Below, piece by piece: positions 5,580 to 7,669 of a DNA stretch of 7,669 nucleotides. How positions within the stretch are numbered: the first letter of the stretch is position 1; the number at the start of each line of letters is the position of its first letter. The stretch lies in assembly GCA_947070915.1 (NCBI GenBank), contig CAMTDY010000132.1, forward strand, positions 1 through 7,669. Reading direction: 5' to 3'. Source of the DNA: an uncultured Roseburia sp. (GTDB lineage Bacteria > Bacillota > Clostridia > Lachnospirales > Lachnospiraceae). The position numbers and the translations under genes are program-made. The notes beneath the pieces are model-generated. The model was not told the DNA's origin, did not search any database, and was given only the letters and a program-made list of their open reading frames with translations.

Positions 5580-6764
5580 ATGTCGAAAGGACGTTTTGGC
5601 GTTTATGGCGGACAGTATATACCGGAGACGCTGATGAACGCTGTGATCGAGCTGGAGGAAGCATATAACAGATATAAAGAAGATCCGGAATTTGTCCGGG
5701 AATTTCAGGAGTTGCTGGCAAATTACGTGGGGCGGCCGTCGATCCTGTACTATGCGGACCGGATGACAAAAGATCTTGGCGGTGCAAAGATCTATCTGAA
5801 ACGGGAGGATCTGAACCACACCGGATCCCATAAGCTGAACAATGCACTGGGGCAGGCGCTGCTGGCAAAGAAGATGGGAAAAACCCGCCTGATCGCTGAG
5901 ACAGGAGCCGGACAGCACGGTGTGGCGACGGCCACCATCGCGGCACTTCTCGGCATGGAATGCGAAGTGTTTATGGGAAAAGAAGATACGGAGCGCCAGG
6001 CATTGAATGTGTTCCGTATGGAACTCTTAGGGGCAAAAGTCCACGCCGTGACCAGCGGCACCCAGACCTTGAAGGATGCTGTAAATGAGACGCTGAGGGA
6101 GTGGACGAACCGCATCGAGGATACCCATTATGTGATCGGTTCGGTTATGGGGCCTGCACCATTTCCAGAGATTGTAAGAGACTTTCAGAGCGTCATCGGA
6201 AAAGAAATCAAAGAGCAGCTGATGCAGGCCGAAGGAAAGCTGCCGGATGCAGTCATCGCCTGCGTGGGCGGCGGTAGCAATGCCATGGGAGCTTTTTATG
6301 AATTTATCCCGGATGAGACAGTGCGGCTGATCGGCTGTGAGGCGGCGGGACATGGTGTGGATACGGAAAAAAATGCGGCCACCATCGCCAATGGCAGCAT
6401 GGGAGTCTTCCATGGCATGAAATCCTATTTCTGCCAGGATGAATACGGCCAGATCGCGCCGGTATATTCCATCTCTGCCGGACTGGATTATCCAGGGATC
6501 GGACCAGAACACGCATATCTACATGATACCAAGAGGGCGGAATATGTTCCGATCACGGACGAGGAGGCAGTTTCAGCTTTTGAATACCTGTCCCGGACAG
6601 AGGGGATCATTCCCGCCATTGAGAGTTCCCATGCCCTTGCCTATGCGAGGAAACTGGCGCCCACAATGGAAAAGGATCAGATCATAGTCGTAAATATTTC
6701 AGGCAGAGGCGACAAAGATGTGGCGGCGATCGCCAGATACAGGGGGGTTGATATTTATGAATAA
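5580..6764 (+). CDS. trpB: Tryptophan synthase beta subunit
   Basis: TrpB is the PLP enzyme that condenses indole with L-serine to make tryptophan, working as an alpha2-beta2 complex with TrpA. The 394-aa protein has normal length and is of the TrpB1 type found in trp operons. It begins GRFGVYGGQYIPETL (4-18). The PLP lysine is Lys85 in TGSHKLNNALGQ (81-92), the catalytic Glu is Glu107 in AETGAGQHGVA, and the PLP-phosphate loop is GGGSN (230-234). GLDYPGIGPEH (301-311) includes Asp303, and SGRGDKD (374-380) supplies the Ser that contacts the PLP ring nitrogen. A strong GGGGAGG (5565-5571) stands 8 nt upstream. The gene begins 17 bp after trpF and overlaps trpA by 8 bp. Confidence 0.98.
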   Translation: MSKGRFGVYGGQYIPETLMNAVIELEEAYNRYKEDPEFVREFQELLANYVGRPSILYYADRMTKDLGGAKIYLKREDLNHTGSHKLNNALGQALLAKKMGKTRLIAETGAGQHGVATATIAALLGMECEVFMGKEDTERQALNVFRMELLGAKVHAVTSGTQTLKDAVNETLREWTNRIEDTHYVIGSVMGPAPFPEIVRDFQSVIGKEIKEQLMQAEGKLPDAVIACVGGGSNAMGAFYEFIPDETVRLIGCEAAGHGVDTEKNAATIANGSMGVFHGMKSYFCQDEYGQIAPVYSISAGLDYPGIGPEHAYLHDTKRAEYVPITDEEAVSAFEYLSRTEGIIPAIESSHALAYARKLAPTMEKDQIIVVNISGRGDKDVAAIARYRGVDIYE

Positions 6765-7527
6765 AATAGAAGAAGCATTTCAGAATAAAAAAGCATTTAT
6801 ACCATTTATCACAGCGGGAGATCCGGATCTGGAGACCACCGAAAAGATTCTCTATGCCATGCAGGAAAATGGAGCAGATCTCATCGAGGTGGGAATTCCT
6901 TTTTCTGATCCGGTGGCAGAGGGCATTGTGATCCAGCAGGCCGACGAGAGAGCCCTGGCGGCGGGAACCACCACGGACAAAATATTTGATATGCTGGAAA
7001 AAAATAAGGACCATTTTCATGTACCTATAGTATTTATGACCTATGCCAATGTGATCTTTGTTTATGGCATTGAAAAATTTGCAAAGCGTACCAGGGAGAT
7101 CGGCATGGCTGGTGTGATCGTGCCGGATGTGCCATTTGAGGAAAAAGAAGAGATGGATCAGATATTCCACAGATACGGCCTGGAGGTCATTTCCTTCATT
7201 GCCCCCACCTCAAAAGAACGGATCAAGGCGATCGCTGCCGAGGCAAGGGGATTCGTCTACTGTGTATCCAGCCTGGGTGTGACGGGAGTGCGTGACAGCA
7301 TCAGCCAGGGAGTGGCAGAGATGGTCCGTGAGGTAAAAAAAGTCAACGACATTCCCTGTGCTGTGGGCTTTGGAATCTCCACGCCGGAGCAGGCGGAGAG
7401 CATGGCGGCGGTATCGGATGGGGTGATCGTGGGGAGCGCCATTGTCCGCATTGTGGGAGAGTATGGAAGAGAATGTGTGGAAAAAGTAGGGGAGTACGTG
7501 CGGAGTATGAAAGAAGCGATAGGATGA
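6757..7527 (+). CDS. trpA: Tryptophan synthase alpha subunit
   Basis: TrpA cleaves indole-3-glycerol phosphate to indole and glyceraldehyde 3-phosphate, and indole passes through a tunnel to TrpB. The 256-aa TIM barrel shows PFITAGDPD (16-24), the catalytic Glu44 in LIEVGIPFSDP (42-52), VPDVPFEE (122-129), SSLGVTG (171-177), and the phosphate-binding GFGIS (204-208) and GSAIV (226-230). The second catalytic position, Asp60 in the E. coli enzyme, is Glu55 here (PVAEGIVIQ), and the usual following Pro is Ile. I chose ATG 6757 because a G-run (6742-6747) sits 9 nt upstream and MNKIEEAF fits the family. An in-frame ATG at 6718 lies far inside trpB. The start overlaps the trpB stop by 8 bp, implying coupling that helps equal subunit amounts. 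It is the last gene of the operon here. Confidence 0.97.
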   Translation: MNKIEEAFQNKKAFIPFITAGDPDLETTEKILYAMQENGADLIEVGIPFSDPVAEGIVIQQADERALAAGTTTDKIFDMLEKNKDHFHVPIVFMTYANVIFVYGIEKFAKRTREIGMAGVIVPDVPFEEKEEMDQIFHRYGLEVISFIAPTSKERIKAIAAEARGFVYCVSSLGVTGVRDSISQGVAEMVREVKKVNDIPCAVGFGISTPEQAESMAAVSDGVIVGSAIVRIVGEYGRECVEKVGEYVRSMKEAIG

Positions 7528-7669
7528 ATGATACATGGATTGCTCCGCACTATGTGCTTCCGCAATCCTAAAATACTCGCAATTCGCGCATTTTTCTCCG
7601 AAAAATGGCTGCTTGCTCGTATTTTGCGGGTCAAAAAGCCATGCTTTTTCATGCAAGCATGAAACGCAT
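7528..7669. repeat. Palindrome-rich intergenic repeat after trpA
   Basis: No credible gene is seen here. The stretch is a chain of dyads: GGATTGC/GCAATCC (7537-7543/7562-7568) enclosing GCAC-TAT-GTGC; a compound hairpin at 7570-7625; AAAAAGC-CAT-GCTTTTT (7633-7649); and TTTCATGC-AA-GCATGAAA (7647-7664). The last two share bases and so cannot both form. None is followed by a proper T-run on the + strand, so I cannot call an operon terminator. The density and style suggest a dispersed intergenic repeat. Minus-strand ORFs starting here are probably repeat translations. Confidence 0.7.
7570..7625. repeat. 56-nt compound hairpin
   Basis: AAAATAC (7570-7576) pairs with GTATTTT (7619-7625), GCAA (7579-7582) with TTGC (7613-7616), and CATTTTTC (7589-7596) with GAAAAATG (7600-7607) around a TCC loop. 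Small symmetric internal loops separate the stems. The stem is AT-rich and lacks a 3' T-run, so it is a poor terminator. Confidence 0.8.

Noticed and set aside
7589..7607. CATTTTTC/GAAAAATG hairpin as operon terminator
   Set aside because: The stem is A/T-rich, and the sequence after it (GCTGCTTGC) has no T-run.
7210..7656. Minus-strand ORFs starting in the tail and running into trpA
   Set aside because: Most of their length is antisense to trpA, which has full conserved motifs. The remainder is palindromic repeat.

Overview
The window holds a complete tryptophan biosynthesis operon, all on the + strand, in the order trpE-trpG-trpD-trpC-trpF-trpB-trpA (positions 982-7527). It is preceded by a T-box riboswitch and flanked on both sides by repeated, palindrome-rich DNA. 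T-box control of trp, a stand-alone trpG, separate trpC and trpF, strong GGAGG-type ribosome binding sites and moderate G+C with AT-rich control regions all suggest a Firmicute of class Clostridia. A Lachnospiraceae-like gut bacterium is my best guess, inferred from protein flavour and repeat style rather than proven.

Layout. 1-101: flank with no supported gene and one small hairpin. 102-406: three copies of a 113-bp tandem repeat, the third truncated. Each copy carries an A/T tract followed by TTGACA. Only the last copy is followed at proper spacing by a -10 (TATACT), giving the likely trp promoter (381-428). 449-725: tryptophan-specific T-box leader, with specifier UGG at 531-533, T-box at 652-663, and an intrinsic terminator at 675-725 that competes with an antiterminator. 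733-925: a nested inverted-repeat, MITE-like element plus a second copy of its 50-bp tail module, sitting between the terminator and trpE. 982-7527: seven structural genes, closely spaced or overlapping. 7528-7669: a non-coding tail packed with palindromes and lacking an obvious intrinsic terminator.

The genes work as one pathway. TrpE and TrpG convert chorismate plus glutamine to anthranilate, TrpD adds phosphoribosyl, TrpF isomerises, TrpC closes the indole ring, and TrpA/TrpB finish tryptophan. TrpE keeps the LLES motif of tryptophan feedback inhibition, so control probably acts both on transcription (uncharged tRNA-Trp read by the T-box) and on enzyme activity.

The genes themselves are ordinary and intact. 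The unusual material is in the non-coding DNA (promoter-module tandem array, palindromic insertion in the leader, palindromic 3' tail), in two short overlapping ORFs at intercistronic junctions, and in a Glu in place of the usual catalytic Asp in TrpA. I see no evidence for a wholly new multi-gene system.
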